From Glandiceps talaboti (Eukaryota; Hemichordata; Enteropneusta; Spengelidae), in NCBI RefSeq assembly GCF_964340395.1, contig NC_135565.1, positions 19,196,709 through 19,207,208 of the forward strand: 10,500 nucleotides of DNA, given 5' to 3'. Made by a program: the position numbers and the translations under genes. Under the pieces are notes generated by a model. The model was not told where the DNA came from, ran no database searches, and saw only the letters and a list, made by a program, of their open reading frames with translations. Of this stretch, positions 1 through 10,500 are shown piece after piece (within the stretch, counting starts at the first letter, position 1; each line of letters begins with the position of its first letter).

Positions 1-31
1 ACGATCCCTACACTAAGATAGTAACACTCAG

Positions 32-130
32 ACAAGTCTCCTGGACAACAGCAGAAAGCATACTTACCGTCAGTTTTGTGGCAAGTCTCTTGGACAGTAG
101 CAGAAAGTATACGTACCATTAATTTTGTTT
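32..130. repeat. Diverged 49-base tandem duplication
   Basis: The segments starting caagtctc at 33 and at 82 align over about 48 bases with roughly ten differences; both contain tggaca and agcagaaag. There are two copies. It lies directly beside the longer minisatellite that follows. Confidence 0.75.
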
Positions 131-175
131 CTGATGATAAGTTCATCTATCAGTGATCCCAAGTGAACAGATCGG

Positions 176-655
176 ATCTTAATGAATTCGAAGTGAGTTA
201 CAAGTGAATAGATCTAGATAGGATCTTAACCAAGTAAGTTACAAGTGCATAGCTTTGATCCTAATGAAGTGAGTTACACGTCAAGAGATTGGGGAATGCA
301 GTGAGTTACACGTGAACAGATTGGACCCTAATCATGTGAGCTTTAAGAGTATAGATCGGATTCTAATGAAGTGAAATACAAGTGAATAGATCGGATCTAA
401 ACCAACTAACAGTTGAATGACTAAATCAGATCCCAATCAAGTGAGTTATAAGTGAATAGATTGGATTGGCCCAACTGACTTACCATAGATCGGATCTTGC
501 CCAACTGACTTACCATAGATCGGATCTTGCCTAACTGACTTACCATAGATCGGATCTTTCCCAACTGATTTACCAGCTAATAGCCAACTGTTTTGTAAGT
601 GAATAGATCAGATCCTAATCAAGTAAGTAAATCGGATATTAGCTACGTGTGAATG
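176..655. repeat. Degenerate minisatellite, units about 30-36 bases
   Basis: Units built on gtgagttacaagtgaatag followed by atcggatcctaat recur many times with substitutions and small length changes. From about 468 to 574 the units become a cleaner 30-base array (tgacttaccat then agatcggatctt), with about three near-identical copies. No reading frame persists through it. Confidence 0.8.
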
Positions 656-1230
656 TATGATGTATGATTGAGAAATGCAATCACATCCGTTTCTAAAGAA
701 TAAATCAATATATATTAAACAAAGTTCATGAAGTTATTTTCGTTGTTTTTTCAATACAACTACTATTAAACTTTAATTTTTCAATTTTTCAAAGCTACAT
801 ATTAATAAATACGTCTCTCTGAATTCAAACTATGGGTCGTTTTACAATAATATAATTATAAACAGTTCTTTAGTAATAATACAACAATTGCAACAGTTGT
901 CCAGGGATGCCTTTGATCAAAACAGAGTTTTATCAGTGCTAGACTATTAAGATTAGCTTTGAAGATGCTGGAAAGTCTTCTCTATTCACAACGTATTCGT
1001 ATACGATCCGAAGTACCACCCACGTGTGTAGCTATTGTTGTTTGATAGATACAGTTTGATAATGTGATAAGGAAATGACCTTTCGTCACCTTCATAGCTA
1101 CTCCTCTGGGTTCTATTTTAACATGCTAGATAAGAAAAAGTGGACTTTGACCAAACAAAAATTGCATAATAGTTCCATTGCAGTGACATCTTTATTTTGA
1201 GAATCATTAAGTACATATAGCCTTGAAAAG

Positions 1231-1244
1231 CCCCCCCCCCCCCC
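1231..1244. repeat. Poly-C run (14 C)
   Basis: Fourteen C in a row on the plus strand, which reads as G14 on the strand of the gene but lies beyond the likely polyadenylation site. This is a mononucleotide microsatellite prone to length error in sequencing. Confidence 0.9.
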
Positions 1245-1534
1245 TCCGATTTTCATTTTGATCTCACACCAACCAATCAGATAACATTAACAATGTGAGA
1301 AAGTACTATACTACAAATAATCATCGATGGATCAAGAGTTACTTCTTGTATGTAGAGTGTTATTTTGTATCATTCACTTACATAGCGACTTGCATGGGCT
1401 GCTGTCAATGGCAATGCCTCCTAAAAATAAATGTATCGTTTGGTATTACAACCTTTTGTATACTGTTTTAAACGCATATCATACTGCAGGATTAATAACT
1501 ATGAAGCTAAAATCTACAAAGGGAATCTACAACC

Positions 1535-1540
1535 TTTATT
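1535..1540 (-). terminator. Candidate polyadenylation signal AATAAA
   Basis: AATAAA occurs on the minus strand 375 bases past the stop codon and is the first exact copy downstream of it. Variant hexamers (TATAAA, CATAAA, GATAAA) occur nearer, around 1690-1755. The cleavage site cannot be fixed without transcript data. Confidence 0.4.
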
Positions 1541-1914
1541 AAAACACCTAATAAAATACAGAACATGACAAAGATGCCTGGATGCACAATATGACAATTG
1601 AAATATCATACCATCCACGCTGGTCAACGCTCAGCCGTTACACAGAAACCACCTCCCAGGCCCCGTATTTACCTAAGTTAACCCCGTGTTTATGGAATGT
1701 AACTGACATTTTATCATTATAGTTAATATCTCGATTTATATCCGATTTATATCAAAGCTCTTGAAAATCAATGGCCGACAAGTAATACTTTATGTTAGGC
1801 AGAACCACTTATGTAAGCAGTTGAAGTCTGTCTTGAAATATCTGTCGTCAAAAGTGTTCATTACATAAGAAATTGTTGGAATTGCGGCTGTAATCTCATA
1901 AACAACGGACAATG

Positions 1915-10114
<8,200 letters not shown>

Positions 10115-10500
10115 CTATGTGAACAAAGTTTTCACACAAACCTGATTCAGTGTATGGAAGTAGGCGTGTAAATTTGTAGGGATTTATTGGAGTGCCACTA
10201 AGTAACAACAGCTTATAACTCAAATCTAATACTCCTAAAAATTTACACTATCTAAGATAACAATAGGGAACTTGCAAACTGGCCATTTTGAATGTTGCAT
10301 CATGGGAAATTTGATGATAAATACTTATCAATTAGCATTGTAAACAATAACGTTACATTGTTTGTAACCACAAATAATCAATTCACAGTCACTCTGACTA
10401 TTGTAGGAGGTTTATTTTATCGATAGCTTCAGATTGGGTATGACGATAACCACTGATAATCCTATAGTCCTTTGCGTCTGAGAATGCTCAGTCTTGATTG
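10115..10500 (-). other. Upstream intron (partial), no further exon seen
   Basis: This is the sequence 5' of the first visible exon. I looked for the Cys-rich NRF domain, for example a W-x-x-C-[VIL]-P-S-x-C block, on the minus strand and did not find it, so the earlier exons must lie to the right of the window. If the alternative acceptor at 10142 is used, exon 1 of this window extends to 10141. Confidence 0.6.

Larger units (their letters stand above)
656..1914. other. Intergenic DNA and 3' untranslated region
   Basis: The stretch has no supported gene. It is AT-rich and contains a run of 14 C at 1231-1244. The part nearest 1914 should be the 3' untranslated region of the minus-strand gene. 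A 71-codon plus-strand frame at 1327-1542 has neither family similarity nor coding character that I can recognise. Confidence 0.6.

Noticed and set aside
1327-1542. 71-codon plus-strand frame
   Set aside because: It has low complexity and no recognisable domain, and no splice or promoter context. It also overlaps the candidate polyadenylation signal of the opposite gene.
10296-10312. ttgcatcatgggaaatt as a ZNF143-type promoter site
   Set aside because: The partial match covers only the GCATCATGGGAA half, and no transcription start evidence exists here.

Overview
This window looks like AT-rich animal (metazoan) nuclear DNA. It carries one split gene on the minus strand, with short exons (80-191 bases), GT-AG introns and abundant tetranucleotide microsatellites. 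The likely source is an invertebrate, because the gene family is typical of invertebrates and a tRNA-derived SINE lies in one intron. I cannot name the phylum from the sequence alone.

The only gene I can support runs from the right edge leftwards to a stop codon at 1915-1917. It encodes the C-terminal 535 or so residues of a multi-pass membrane protein of the NRF-6 (nose resistant to fluoxetine) / acyltransferase-3 family. I rebuilt twelve exons by hand: 10024-10114, 9222-9412, 8581-8748, 7907-8003, 7303-7392, 6659-6836, 5966-6045, 5128-5235, 3776-3923, 3420-3606, 2658-2800 and 1915-2040. All junction phases match and the joined frame has no internal stop. The exons run in family order: end of the extracellular NRF domain, first membrane helix, the GHS motif, the VDTFFFLSG motif, the HRFWRLTP motif, WYLANDMQFY, further helices, and a short basic tail. 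The 5' part of the gene (signal peptide and most of the Cys-rich N-terminal domain) lies beyond position 10500.

The rest is noncoding. Positions 1-655 hold diverged minisatellite arrays. Positions 656-1914 are intergenic DNA plus the gene's 3' untranslated region. The introns hold two large compound microsatellites (4124-4462 and 6100-6558), a GGT/CCA tract next to an acceptor site (3641-3696), a (TGTC)n tract (8057-8108), a diverged 158-base duplication (5343-5590), an antisense SINE (about 7524-7605), a possible transposon fragment (7012-7060) and a 50-base tandem duplication (9737-9825). The long reading frames across the tetranucleotide repeats are artefacts of period-4 sequence.

I see no prokaryotic, viral, CRISPR, rRNA or functional tRNA content, and no convincing new biological system. 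The points most worth checking are the rebuilt gene, splice-regulatory motif clusters created by microsatellites, a template-strand G-quadruplex motif, and the SINE.
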